A stretch of DNA of 32,950 bases from Gemmatimonadota bacterium (GTDB taxonomy: Bacteria; Gemmatimonadota; Gemmatimonadetes; Longimicrobiales; Gaopeijiaceae): assembly GCA_022340755.1 (NCBI GenBank), contig JAJDNI010000149.1:1-32950 (forward strand), in the 5' to 3' direction. Position 1 is the stretch's first letter; the number at the start of each line of letters is the position of its first letter. The notes under the pieces were generated by a model. It was not told the DNA's origin, did not search any database, and worked only from the letters and a program-made list of their open reading frames with translations. Below, piece by piece: positions 1 through 12,768 of the stretch. The translations under genes and the position numbers were made by a program.

Positions 1-789
1 ACCGGTTCGGGCCTCCACCAGGTGTTACCCCGGCTTCACCCTGGCCATGGATAGATCGCTTCAGTTTCGGGTCTGCCCCCACGTACTTCATGCGCCCTCT
101 TCAGACTCGCTTTCGCTTCGGCTCCGGCCCTGAAGGCCTTAACCTCGCACGTGAGGAGCAACTCGCCGGATCATAATGCAAAAGGCACGCCGTCACCCTC
201 GGACCAGCCGTAGCTGGTCCCGGGCTCCGACCGCTTGTATGCACAAGGTTTCAGGTTCTCTTTCACTCGCCGTCAGGCGTTCTTTTCACCTTTCCCTCAC
301 GGTACTCTCCACTATCGGTCACGAGCTCGTATTTAGCCTTGGAGGATGGTCCCCCCTGATTCGACCAGGATTCCTCGTGCCCCGGCCTACTCGGGTACTC
401 CAGCGCCTCCCTACTCGCGTTTCGCATACGGGGCTCTCACCCTCTCCGGCCCGCCGTTCCAGGCGCGTTCCGCTACGCTTTCGGTCGGTTTCCCTGAAGC
501 CCCACAACCCCGGCAAGGTTTAACCCCCGCCGGTTTAGGCTCTTCCCGGTTCGCTCGCCGCTACTTCGGGAATCTCGGTTGATTTCTCTTCCTCCAGGTA
601 CTTAGATGTTTCAGTTCCCTGGGTTGGCTCCCTCTCGGGTGACGGAGTATGACCTCCGCCGGGTTGCCCCATTCGGATACCCCCGGATCGACGCTCGCTT
701 GCAGCTCCCCGAGGCTTTTCGCAGCTTGCCACGTCCTTCTTCGCCGGCTCGTGCCTAGGCATCCACCCTGTGCACTTTCCCGCTTGACC
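1..789 (-). rRNA. rrl: 23S ribosomal RNA, 5' part (continues past left edge)
   Basis: The reverse complement reads as large-subunit rRNA. Near its 5' end it carries the conserved GTGGATGCC segment (about 757-767), and deeper inside it has the GCCTTTTGCATTATGATC-type segment (about 170-190). The mature 5' end is placed at 789, where GGTCAAGCG aligns with the E. coli 5' end GGTTAAGCG. About 790 nt are present, corresponding roughly to domain I and part of domain II. The rest, including the peptidyl transferase centre, lies outside the window. Several open frames overlap this stretch but are not genes. Its upstream neighbour is a protein-coding gene rather than a 16S/tRNA spacer. The identity is certain and the exact 5' end is good to a few bases. 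Confidence 0.97.
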
Positions 790-1076
790 GATGCTCCTTG
801 CCACGCCTCGCGCGGCAATCTCCCACCAGCATCCGTCGTCCTTCCCTTCCTTCTCACCAGAAAGCCGTCACTTCCTTGCAGCTTCCCACTGGCTTCGGCT
901 CCCAGCACCCGGACCGCGTGACCTCACGCTTAGGCACCAAGAGCCTCACCTAAGGCTCTCTTCTTCTCTCTCGACCTCTGTTTTCAATCAGCTGGTTCTG
1001 CGACCGCGCACACCCATGACTTCCGGCGGGGTCCCGGCGAACCGGGGCACGTAGCCACCCACGGGTATGGCGGAGC
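790..1076 (-). other. 23S rRNA leader (non-coding, structured)
   Basis: These roughly 290 nt lie between the promoter and the mature 23S 5' end. I see no tRNA and no 16S 3' end here. Three inverted repeats can be read. One at 1033-1046 forms CCCGG-UUCG-CCGGG in the transcript. One at 940-959 has a 7-bp stem and a 6-nt loop. One at 798-818 has an 8-bp stem and a 5-nt loop. The last contains a G-U pair only in the minus-strand transcript, which fits RNA made in that direction. These are probably rRNA processing or antitermination structures; that role is inferred. Confidence 0.7.
978..996 (-). promoter_or_regulatory. possible boxA-like rRNA antitermination site
   Basis: The minus strand reads GCTGATTGAAAACAGAGG. 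This resembles the TTGAAAAC-type boxA region found in the leaders and spacers of many bacterial rRNA operons. The location, in the leader about 80 nt after the predicted start point, is right for NusB/NusE-type antitermination. The match is partial. Confidence 0.35.
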
Positions 1077-1081
1077 AGATA

Positions 1082-1110
1082 AAGATAGAGAAACGATCAG
1101 GGGGGGTCAA
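1082..1110 (-). promoter_or_regulatory. sigma-70-type promoter of the 23S rRNA gene
   Basis: On the minus strand TTGACC (1110-1105) is followed after exactly 17 nt by TATCTT (1087-1082). The expected start point is near 1075, about 285 nt upstream of the mature 23S end. It lies just downstream of the PHP gene stop codon at 1160, so it serves the rRNA gene and not a protein gene. The same -10 form TATCTT recurs in two other intergenic regions of this window. Confidence 0.7.
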
Positions 1111-1159
1111 CGCGTTTCTTCCAGGGCTGGCGGCACCTTCTCCGGGACGATCGGAGGCC

Positions 1160-1978
1160 CTACATCCCCCCGGCCACCAGCAGCCGTTCCACTTCGTCCG
1201 CCGTGACATGGAAATCCCCGAGAGCACTGCCGTTTTCGGGGGTGTGCCAGTCCGACCCGCCGCTGGCCAGAAGCCCCGTGGTGCGACAGACCCCCTCCAG
1301 TCGGAGGACGTCGTTGTGGTCGTGCGTGGGGCGGTATACCTCCACGCCCCGGAGCCCCGCACGGATGAGCTTGGGGAGGAGAGCGTCCATCAGGTCACCC
1401 GGCGGATGGGCCCAGACCGGGATCCCCCCGGCCTCCAGGATCAGGGCGATGGCCTCCTGGGGCTCTCCCAGAGCCGTGGGCACGAAGGCCGGCCGGTTAT
1501 CCCCGATGAGATTCAGGAACGCGTCTGTCACCGAGGTTGCATGGCCCAAAGCCACCAGCGCCCGGGCCAGGTGCGGCCGGGCGAGGTTGACCCGATCCTC
1601 GCCGGCGGCGCGCTCAATCTCCGCGAAGGGCACTTGGATGCCTTGGCTCTGGAGGCGCACGAGCATCTCGCGCATACGGACTTCCCTGCGCTCCGACGCG
1701 CGCCGGGTCTGCCGGACCAGTGCCACTGAGCGGAGATCCACGAAGTAGCCGAGGATATGGATCTCCCGATTCTCGTAGGTGGAGCTGGCCTCCAGGGCCG
1801 GAATCACCTGCACGTCCAGTTGCGCCCCCGCCGCCTGCGCCGCCTCCACGGCCGCTACGGTGTCGTGGTCCGCCACGGCGATGACGTCGAGGCCGCCGCT
1901 GTGGGCGCCGGCCACGACCTTGGCCGGAGGCCAGGCCCCGTCCGACGCGGTGGTGTGTATGTGCAGGTCCAGTCGCAT
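1160..1978 (-). CDS. PHP-domain phosphoesterase (RNase AM/YciV-like)
   Basis: The product is 272 aa, a single PHP domain of the TrpH/YciV type. Members are 5'-3' exoribonucleases or 3',5'-nucleotide bisphosphate phosphatases using a multinuclear metal site. The metal ligands are visible: H6-x-H8 and D13 in LDLHIHTTASDG, D37-H38-D39 in VADHDT, E63, H74, a WAHP motif, the H residues of PTHDHND, and D/H in GGSDWH near the C-terminus. The open frame extends 19 codons upstream, but ATG 1978 is preceded by GGAG at 7-nt spacing and begins exactly at the PHP fold, so I chose it. It lies 112 nt downstream of atpC on the same strand and may be read through from the atp operon. The exact substrate cannot be told from sequence. 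Confidence 0.88.
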   Translation of the reverse strand: MRLDLHIHTTASDGAWPPAKVVAGAHSGGLDVIAVADHDTVAAVEAAQAAGAQLDVQVIPALEASSTYENREIHILGYFVDLRSVALVRQTRRASERREVRMREMLVRLQSQGIQVPFAEIERAAGEDRVNLARPHLARALVALGHATSVTDAFLNLIGDNRPAFVPTALGEPQEAIALILEAGGIPVWAHPPGDLMDALLPKLIRAGLRGVEVYRPTHDHNDVLRLEGVCRTTGLLASGGSDWHTPENGSALGDFHVTADEVERLLVAGGM

Positions 1979-2090
1979 CCGTGTACTCCAACCTCGTTCG
2001 GCCCTGCCCCTCAAGAGCGACGAGGCGGAGGGCACCCTGCGGAGCCCCCCGCCTCATCTGCCAACGAAGGGAGCGCCGCTCCCCTCGAGC

Positions 2091-2426
2091 CTACGGGTTC
2101 CCCGCGCTGACGGAAACGTCCTCCGGATGCAGGATGGCCTCCACAGGAATCACCTCCGGAGGCTCGCTCCCGGCATACTCCGTGAGCACCGTCACCTTGT
2201 TGGCCAGCACCTTCAGGGCACCCCCGGCCACCTGGAAGGTTTCGCTCCCGCCACCAGGAAGGTCGACGGTGAGGGCGCCCACCCCGACGAGGGCGAGGAA
2301 CGGTGCGTGTCCCGGGAGGATGCCCACCATGCCGTCCCACGCCGGTGCCACCAGCGCCGAAGCCTCCCCCTCGAAGACGGTCTTCTCGGGCGAAACCACG
2401 TGGACCCGAAGCGTGCCCTCAGCCAC
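2091..2426 (-). CDS. atpC: F1Fo ATP synthase epsilon subunit, short form
   Basis: The product is 111 aa and forms the central stalk with gamma, on the cytoplasmic face. The N-terminal beta-sandwich is recognisable (LRVHVVSPEKTVFEG, GMVGILPGHAPFLALVGVG, and a VTVLTEYA strand). The frame stops about 25 residues after that. The C-terminal helical hairpin of the usual ~135-aa subunit, which can inhibit ATP hydrolysis, is therefore absent. The frame is open further upstream, but GTG 2426 has AAGGAGG six nt before it and starts one base after the atpD stop. I chose it over the upstream candidates, which would overlap atpD. The gene is translationally coupled to atpD. Short epsilon subunits are known from some green sulfur bacteria. 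Confidence 0.92.
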   Translation of the reverse strand: MAEGTLRVHVVSPEKTVFEGEASALVAPAWDGMVGILPGHAPFLALVGVGALTVDLPGGGSETFQVAGGALKVLANKVTVLTEYAGSEPPEVIPVEAILHPEDVSVSAGNP

Positions 2427-2427
2427 C

Positions 2428-4801
<2,374 letters not shown>

Positions 4802-4839
4802 GTCCTGTGTTCCTCGCTACGCTCTGGGTGACCGTGGCC

Positions 4840-6408
<1,569 letters not shown>

Positions 6409-6469
6409 CGTTTCTCTAGTCTCTCGTCGGGTCCAGAGTTCGTATCCCCTACTCGCTCTCGTCCGCAGA

Positions 6470-7015
6470 CTAGAGCGGTGCCTTCATCATCTGGCGGCGC
6501 ATACCGTCCAGCCGCCGGCGTATCGAACCATCGTAGATCGTGTCGCCCGCACGGACGATCACCCCACCCACGATCTCCGGCTTCACACGGACGTGCGTGA
6601 TGGCCGTCTTGGCGAGGAGCTTCGACAGCCGGGCCGTGAGCATCCCGGACGTCGCCTCGTCCATGTCGCGCGCCACCGTCACCTCCACGCGCGCCCTGCC
6701 CTCGTGCTCGTCCACCATCGCGTGGAACTCCCGGGCGATGTCCCGAAGCAGGCGCTGCCTGCGCTTGTCTATGGTGATGAGCAGAAAGCTGACCAGCTCC
6801 CCGGGCAACTGCCCGGTGAACGCCTTGCGTACCACGGCCTTCTTGTCGCCGTCGGCGATACGCGGCGTGTCCAGGAAGCGGCGGAACTTCGGGTCCTCGT
6901 CGATGAGGCGCGCCACCGTCTCGATGCCGAAGCCGTACTCCTCCAACCCTTCGTGCCGCTGCGCGAGCTCGAAGAGCGTTGCGGCATAGCTCCGGGCAAC
7001 GGTCTCGTCTCTCAC
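6470..7015 (-). CDS. atpH: F1Fo ATP synthase delta subunit (OSCP)
   Basis: The product is 181 aa, the usual delta/OSCP length. It links the top of F1 to the peripheral b stalk. The N-terminal helical domain begins [13 protein letters not shown], and the C-terminal part has the family's [18 protein letters not shown]-type signature followed by RRRLDGMRR. The start is GTG at 7015, overlapping the atpF stop as GTGA, so translation is coupled to atpF. Confidence 0.95.
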   Translation of the reverse strand: MRDETVARSYAATLFELAQRHEGLEEYGFGIETVARLIDEDPKFRRFLDTPRIADGDKKAVVRKAFTGQLPGELVSFLLITIDKRRQRLLRDIAREFHAMVDEHEGRARVEVTVARDMDEATSGMLTARLSKLLAKTAITHVRVKPEIVGGVIVRAGDTIYDGSIRRRLDGMRRQMMKAPL

Positions 7016-7614
7016 GCCCGGGCCCCCCGACCGTCATCCATCTCGTCGAGAAACTGCTCCACGAGCCGACGGTCCTTGGCCTGGGTGAGGTTCTCGCTGA
7101 GCAGCTTCGACGCGGCAGCCAGGGCAAGATCCACCGCTTCCCTGCGTAGTTGAGCCACGGCAGCGTCCCGTTCGCGCTCGATCTCCTGACGTGCGCGCTC
7201 GACGATTGCCTGTCCCTCCACCCGGGCCTTCTCCTCGATCTCCTTGCGCACCCGCTCTCCGGCGGCCTTCCCTTCCGCGAGGATCTCGTTGGCCTGGCGA
7301 CGGGCGTCCGCCAGCTGCTGCTTGTGCTCCTCGAGCAGGCCCGCGGCCTCGGCGTTCCTCCGCGCCGCCTCGTCCAGGGCGCCCTGGATCCCCTGCTCCC
7401 TGGCCTCCAGGGCGCTCAGAATGGGCTTCCAGGCGTATCTCGTCAGAACGAGCACCAGCGCCAGGAACACAAGGATGGTCCAGGCGCTGAGGCCGTAATT
7501 GATGTTGAACATGGCGGCGCCGCCGCTCTCGGCCTCACCACCCTGAGCCCAGAGGACCGCAGGGGACGACGCCAGAACGACAAGCGTGCCCGCGACGATG
7601 CGACTCGCTCTCAT
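7012..7614 (-). CDS. atpF: F1Fo ATP synthase b subunit with signal-peptide-like N-terminus
   Basis: The product is 200 aa and forms the peripheral stator stalk. Residues 1-24 look like a cleavable signal peptide (basic MRASR, hydrophobic core, then VLWAQGG). A short Gly/Glu stretch follows. The normal b-subunit membrane helix comes next (AWTILVFLALVLVLTRYAW, with the typical KPI after it), then about 125 residues of charged Ala/Glu/Arg-rich coiled coil. Ordinary b subunits begin directly with the membrane helix. ATG 7614 is preceded by GGAGAG at good spacing; the longer upstream frame has no such site. The stop overlaps the atpH start. Only one b-type gene is present, so no b/b' pair is encoded here. 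Confidence 0.93.
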   Translation of the reverse strand: MRASRIVAGTLVVLASSPAVLWAQGGEAESGGAAMFNINYGLSAWTILVFLALVLVLTRYAWKPILSALEAREQGIQGALDEAARRNAEAAGLLEEHKQQLADARRQANEILAEGKAAGERVRKEIEEKARVEGQAIVERARQEIERERDAAVAQLRREAVDLALAAASKLLSENLTQAKDRRLVEQFLDEMDDGRGARA

Positions 7615-7720
7615 GTGGCTCTCCGTCCGTGTCTCGCCTTCAGACGAGGGGTCTCGCCCCCGGAGGACATGGGCGTGCAGAGCCCCCATCCCCCCGGGAC
7701 GTCCCCGGTTCCGGTGCGAA

Positions 7721-8974
<1,254 letters not shown>

Positions 8975-8978
<4 letters not shown>

Positions 8979-9352
8979 CGAGCCTCGACGGTCTCAGCAG
9001 GCTCGAGCCTGAGGTAGAGCGGCTCGAGCAGAAGGAGTAGGAAGAAGAACCCCGCGAGCGCGAGAAGCGTCGCAACTGCACCGACCACGTGGGACCGCAC
9101 CAACAGGACGGCCACCGCGATCACGATGGCCATCCGTACCAGCGTCCCCCCGGCCCAGACCGCCAAGAACCGGCGGTACCGGGTCCGGCACAGGACGAGC
9201 ACCGCAAAGGCAGCCACCTGGACCGGCAGGGCGATGGCGGCGGCGAGCAGAATGCCCCGCCTTCCTGCCGGATCGAGGAAGGCCCACAGGGCCAGGATGA
9301 TCGCGCCCAGCGCTACAGAACCTGTGACCGCGTACCTGAGAGAGGCCTTCAC
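8975..9352 (-). CDS. atpI: ATP synthase subunit I-like membrane protein
   Basis: The product is 125 aa with four predicted membrane helices (about residues 8-28, 34-54, 65-86 and 90-110). Proteins of this size and topology at this operon position are usually the AtpI/UncI type, implicated in c-ring assembly. The sequence itself is poorly conserved, so the name rests on topology and context. The start is GTG 9352, overlapping the upstream stop as GTGA. Its own stop overlaps atpB as ATGA, so three cistrons are chained by 4-nt overlaps. Confidence 0.75.
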
Positions 9353-9600
9353 TCCTGGTCGTCTTCCCGGTTACGGGGTTCGATGATGGCGTGATAGTAC
9401 AGGCTGTAGAATCCCGCGCCCGCTCCGACGAGGGCGCCCAGCACCATGAGAATCGGCGACGTGCCCAACTTCCCGTCGAGCCACGCACCCACGGCCAGGA
9501 AGAGCAGAACGGAGAGAGCCCAGGCGAGGCCGTAGCCCATGTACTGGCCCGACGCCCTGATGATCTCTTGTGGATCCGACCCCTTGGGATCTTGTGCCAC
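9349..9600 (-). CDS. atpZ: AtpZ/AtpI-family small membrane protein
   Basis: The product is 83 aa with two membrane helices separated by the family signature GAWLDGKLGTSPI and ending ALVGAGAGFYSLYY. Members precede F1Fo operons and have been linked to magnesium/calcium uptake or to ATP synthase assembly. The frame is open for another 150 codons upstream, but those residues are low-complexity and Arg-rich, opposite the moxR start region. GTG 9600 has GGAG six nt before it, which sets the start. It is the first gene of the atp operon. Confidence 0.82.
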   Translation of the reverse strand: MAQDPKGSDPQEIIRASGQYMGYGLAWALSVLLFLAVGAWLDGKLGTSPILMVLGALVGAGAGFYSLYYHAIIEPRNREDDQE

Positions 9601-9631
9601 TGCCGGCTCCGATCGGCTCTGTAGCCGCGAA

Positions 9632-9659
9632 AAGCTACCGCTTGTGAAAAATAACGCAA
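9632..9659 (-). promoter_or_regulatory. candidate atp operon promoter
   Basis: On the minus strand TTGCGT (9659-9654) and TAGCTT (9637-9632) are separated by 16 nt. The expected start point falls about 30 nt upstream of the atpZ GTG. The hexamers are imperfect, and the call rests partly on position before a ten-gene operon. Confidence 0.38.
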
Positions 9660-9695
9660 GCTCGTCCCGGAGGGATTTTCGGGCCCTCCAATCGC

Positions 9696-9725
9696 TTGAC
9701 GGACGGAAAAGGCGCCGTCTATCTT
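9696..9725 (+). promoter_or_regulatory. sigma-70-type promoter for the moxR operon
   Basis: TTGACG (9696-9701) is followed after 18 nt by TATCTT (9720-9725). It points toward moxR, whose ATG is at 9902, giving a 5' leader of about 170 nt. The -10 hexamer is identical to that of the 23S promoter. Confidence 0.6.
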
Positions 9726-9901
9726 CGCGCCGTTTCGGGGCCCGGCGCCTGGGGGGCGTTCGGCGGGCTCCTCCGGGATCCGGAGAAGCTGCCACGGGTA
9801 TCGGGTCCTGCGGCATACGGAGGGCCCGGTTGGAGCCCATTGCGGACACTTGTACCGAGATCCGGACCCCGGCGGCGGGGCGGCGGGAGACGACACAACG
9901 G

Positions 9902-10915
9902 ATGTCCAGCACTGAGACCGCGGTGAACCGCGACATCGAGCTTCTGGACCGTGTCGCGGAGGTCTCGGCGGCCCTCAGGTCCGAGGTGGAGAAGCGCATC
10001 ATCGGGCAGCGTGACGTCGTGGAAGGGCTTCTCACTGCCCTCCTCGCCAACGGTCACGCGTTCCTGGTGGGCGTGCCCGGCCTGGCGAAGACTCTTCTCG
10101 TCCAGACGGTGGCCGAGGCGCTCGACCTCGACTTCAGCCGCATCCAGTTCACACCGGACCTGATGCCTACCGACATCACGGGAACCGAGGTCATCGAAGA
10201 AGATCGAACCACCGGGCGCCGGGTCTTCCGGTTCATCAAGGGTCCGGTGTTCGCCAACATCGTGCTGGCGGACGAGATCAACCGCACCCCGCCCAAGACG
10301 CAGGCGGCCTTGCTCCAGGCCATGCAGGAGCGGGCCGTGACGGCGGCGGGAGAGACCTACCCCTTGGCGCCCCCGTTCTTCGTGCTGGCGACGCAGAATC
10401 CCATCGAGCAGGAGGGAACCTACCCTCTCCCGGAGGCGCAGCTGGACCGCTTCATGCTGGAGCTGCCCATCACGTACCCCTCACGCAGCGAAGAGGAGGA
10501 GGTGGCGATGCGTACCACGGGAAACGCCGAAACCGACATCCGAAGCGTCGTGAGCGCCTCCGAGTTGATCGAGCTGCAGCAACTGGTCAGGCGCATCCCT
10601 GCCCCCCCCTCGCTCGTGTCGTTTGCCGTGCGGTTGGCGCGGGCTACCCGGCCCGTCGGCGACGAGTGTGCCGCGGTGACCCGTCGGTACGTCTCGTGGG
10701 GAGCAGGCCCTCGCGCGTCTCAATTCCTCGTGCTCGGCGCCAAGGCTCGAGCGGCTGCGCGCGGTTCGGCGATGCCGTCGTTCGAGGATGTGCGCGCGGT
10801 GGCTCCGGCGGTTCTGGCCCACCGCCTGGTCCTCAACTTCGAGGCCGAGGCCGACGGTCGGGGAACGAGAGACGTCATCGGAGAACTCCTCCAGGAGTCC
10901 CAAGCTTGGACGTAG
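9902..10915 (+). CDS. MoxR-family AAA+ ATPase
   Basis: The product is 337 aa, a typical MoxR length. Walker A GVPGLAKT is at residues 57-64, Walker B is VLADEINR, and the sensor stretch has the family hallmark ATQNPIEQEGTYPLPEAQ followed by LDRFML. MoxR ATPases act as chaperone-like remodelers, often with a DUF58 and a von Willebrand A protein. Neither partner is adjacent here; the next gene is a CNNM/CorC protein. The frame is open upstream, but ATG 9902 begins just ahead of the conserved region. Its ribosome-binding site is weak (GGGAGA about 11 nt upstream), so the start is likely but not proven. Confidence 0.92.
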   Translation: MSSTETAVNRDIELLDRVAEVSAALRSEVEKRIIGQRDVVEGLLTALLANGHAFLVGVPGLAKTLLVQTVAEALDLDFSRIQFTPDLMPTDITGTEVIEEDRTTGRRVFRFIKGPVFANIVLADEINRTPPKTQAALLQAMQERAVTAAGETYPLAPPFFVLATQNPIEQEGTYPLPEAQLDRFMLELPITYPSRSEEEEVAMRTTGNAETDIRSVVSASELIELQQLVRRIPAPPSLVSFAVRLARATRPVGDECAAVTRRYVSWGAGPRASQFLVLGAKARAAARGSAMPSFEDVRAVAPAVLAHRLVLNFEAEADGRGTRDVIGELLQESQAWT

Positions 10916-10958
10916 ACCGAAGTACCAGACCGGACGAAGATCCTCCAGGTAGCCGTCC

Positions 10959-12215
10959 ATGACCGGCATCGTCCTGGGAGTGGCCATCGTCCTCCTCGTG
11001 ATGTCCGCCGTGCTCACCACGGCCGCGACCGCCGTGTTCCAGCTCAATGGCTCACGGGTGCGCACCCTCCAGGACGAGGGCTTCCAGGGAGCCGGTTCCC
11101 TGGCGCGGTTGAGAGAGAAACCCCGACCCACGCGAACGGGACTCCGCATCCTGAGCCGCACGCTGGACATCCTGGCGGTGGGACTGGCCGTGGCCTACGC
11201 ACAGCGCTCCTGGGGAGACGGGGGCGTCGTCTCGGCCCTGCTTCTGGGGGTGCCCATCGTGCTCTTCGTCGGGGATGTCCTTCCCAGGGCCTTGGTGGCG
11301 AGGCGGCCGGTGCGCCTGGCCCTGCTCTCGGCCCCTCCGCTCCTGAGCGTTTCCCGGTGGGTCAACGCGCTGGGCGCTCCGTTCGCGCGCCTCGAGGAAG
11401 CGCTATTGCGCGCCGCAGACGGGGAGGTCAGCCCCGACGAGCGGGAGCTGCGGGATCTCCAGGAGCTGGGCGAGAAGGAGGGGATGATCGAGGACCACGA
11501 GAGCCTACTGGTCGAGCGGGCCTTCCGTCTCGACGACCTCACGGCCTGGGACGTCATGACGCCCCGGGTGGACATCTTCGCCTGGCGTGACGCTCTCACC
11601 CTGCAGGAGATCGTCGGTCAGCTCTCGGAGGTTCCCTACAGTCGGGTTCCGGTCTTCGGTGAGTCCGTTGACGACGTCACGGGCATCCTGTACGTCCGGG
11701 AGGCGTATGAGGCCTACGTCGACGGTAACCCTGATCTCACCCTGAAACACCTTGCGCGGGAGCCCTTTTTCGTGCCGGGCTCCCTGCCCCTGTCCGGCCT
11801 TCTACAGGCGTTCCAGACCAAGCGAATCCACATGGGAATCGTTGCCGACGAGTTCGGGGGCATCGACGGGCTCGTCACCCTCGAGGATGTCCTCGAAGAG
11901 CTGGTCGGTGACATCGTGGACGAGACGGATGTGGACGAAGAGGAGCTGATCCAGGAATCGGAGAACCAGGCGCTCGCGGACGCCGGTGTCGACATCCGGG
12001 ACGTGAATCAGGCGCTCAATGTGTCCCTTCCCTACCTGGAGCACCGTTCCCTGAACGGGTTCATTCTCGAAGAGCTGGGATACGTCCCGGGCGTCGGAGA
12101 GTCACTGGAGCGCGCCGGCGTGCGTATCGAGGTGGTCGAGGCTACCGAGACCCAGGTCCTGCGCGCCCGCATCACCCGCTTGCCGACACCCCTGCCCGCT
12201 GAACCGACGGACTGA
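10959..12215 (+). CDS. CNNM/CorC (hemolysin C-like) CBS-domain membrane protein
   Basis: The product is 418 aa. The order is an N-terminal membrane domain of the CNNM/DUF21 type with three to four helices (residues 1-140), a paired CBS domain (WDVMTPRVDIFAW to about residue 310, with IVADEFGGIDGLVTLEDVLEELVGDI), then a C-terminal CorC_HlyC transporter-associated domain (SLNGFILEELGYVPGVGES). Relatives are implicated in magnesium or cobalt efflux. It follows moxR by 43 nt and precedes the next gene by one nt, so it is part of one operon. The ribosome-binding site is weak (AGGT). Confidence 0.9.
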   Translation: MTGIVLGVAIVLLVMSAVLTTAATAVFQLNGSRVRTLQDEGFQGAGSLARLREKPRPTRTGLRILSRTLDILAVGLAVAYAQRSWGDGGVVSALLLGVPIVLFVGDVLPRALVARRPVRLALLSAPPLLSVSRWVNALGAPFARLEEALLRAADGEVSPDERELRDLQELGEKEGMIEDHESLLVERAFRLDDLTAWDVMTPRVDIFAWRDALTLQEIVGQLSEVPYSRVPVFGESVDDVTGILYVREAYEAYVDGNPDLTLKHLAREPFFVPGSLPLSGLLQAFQTKRIHMGIVADEFGGIDGLVTLEDVLEELVGDIVDETDVDEEELIQESENQALADAGVDIRDVNQALNVSLPYLEHRSLNGFILEELGYVPGVGESLERAGVRIEVVEATETQVLRARITRLPTPLPAEPTD

Positions 12216-12216
12216 C

Positions 12217-12768
12217 ATGGCTCACATCCTCTCCTTCGGAGGAAGGACCCCGAAGATCCATCCGACCGCCTTCATCGCGCCCACCGCCGTCGTCATCGGC
12301 GATGTCACCGTCGGGCCCGAAGCGAGCATCTGGTTCGGCGCCGTCGTCCGCGGTGACGACCCCCAGAACGGTATCGTCATCGGTGCCGGAAGCAGTGTGC
12401 AGGACAACTGTGTGGTTCACGTCGGGGTGTGGGGCCCGACGGTCATCGGAGAGAACGTCACCGTGGGTCACGGCGCGAAATTCGAGAGCTGTATCATCGG
12501 CAACCGGACGGTGGTGGGCATGAACGCGGTTGTTCTGCAGGGTGCCGTCATCGGTGAGGAGTGCGTGCTGGCGGCCAACACCGTCGTCCTCGAGGGCGCC
12601 CGGATCCCCCCCAGGTCGGTGGTGGCCGGCCTTCCCGGAACGGTCAAGAAGTCCCTGGACGGGTCGGCGGCCGAATGGATCGGTCGTGGCGGACGCCACT
12701 ACGTGGAGCTGTCCCGTAGCTATCTGGAGCAAGGCTTCGGAAAGCTGGATGAGTCAGGGGATGGCTGA
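12217..12768 (+). CDS. gamma-carbonic-anhydrase-like left-handed beta-helix protein
   Basis: The product is 183 aa with hexapeptide repeats forming a left-handed beta-helix (such as IGDVTVGPEASIW and VIGENVTVGHGA). It is of the YrdA/PaaY/CaiE type related to gamma-carbonic anhydrases. The family motifs VVRGD and VQDNCVVH are present. Two of the three zinc histidines are in place (H68, H85). The third, five residues after H85 in active enzymes, is Glu here (E90, in KFESCIIG). Carbonic anhydrase activity is therefore doubtful, although a 2-His/1-Glu metal site is possible. It starts one nt after the CorC-like gene and overlaps the next gene. Confidence 0.9.
   Translation: MAHILSFGGRTPKIHPTAFIAPTAVVIGDVTVGPEASIWFGAVVRGDDPQNGIVIGAGSSVQDNCVVHVGVWGPTVIGENVTVGHGAKFESCIIGNRTVVGMNAVVLQGAVIGEECVLAANTVVLEGARIPPRSVVAGLPGTVKKSLDGSAAEWIGRGGRHYVELSRSYLEQGFGKLDESGDG

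Larger units (their letters stand above)
9601..9901. other. divergent intergenic region between atpZ and moxR
   Basis: These 301 nt lack a gene I can support. They hold a good plus-strand promoter at 9696-9725 and a weaker minus-strand candidate at 9632-9659. The open frames crossing the region are extensions of the moxR and atpZ frames and show Arg/Pro-rich, non-conserved residues. Confidence 0.7.

Noticed and set aside
176-1054. Several open frames of 60-124 codons over the left edge
   Set aside because: They lie on 23S rRNA or its leader and have no protein features.
1067-1748. Plus-strand frames of 181 and 220 codons opposite the PHP gene
   Set aside because: The PHP gene has complete metal-binding motifs and a ribosome-binding site; the plus-strand frames do not.
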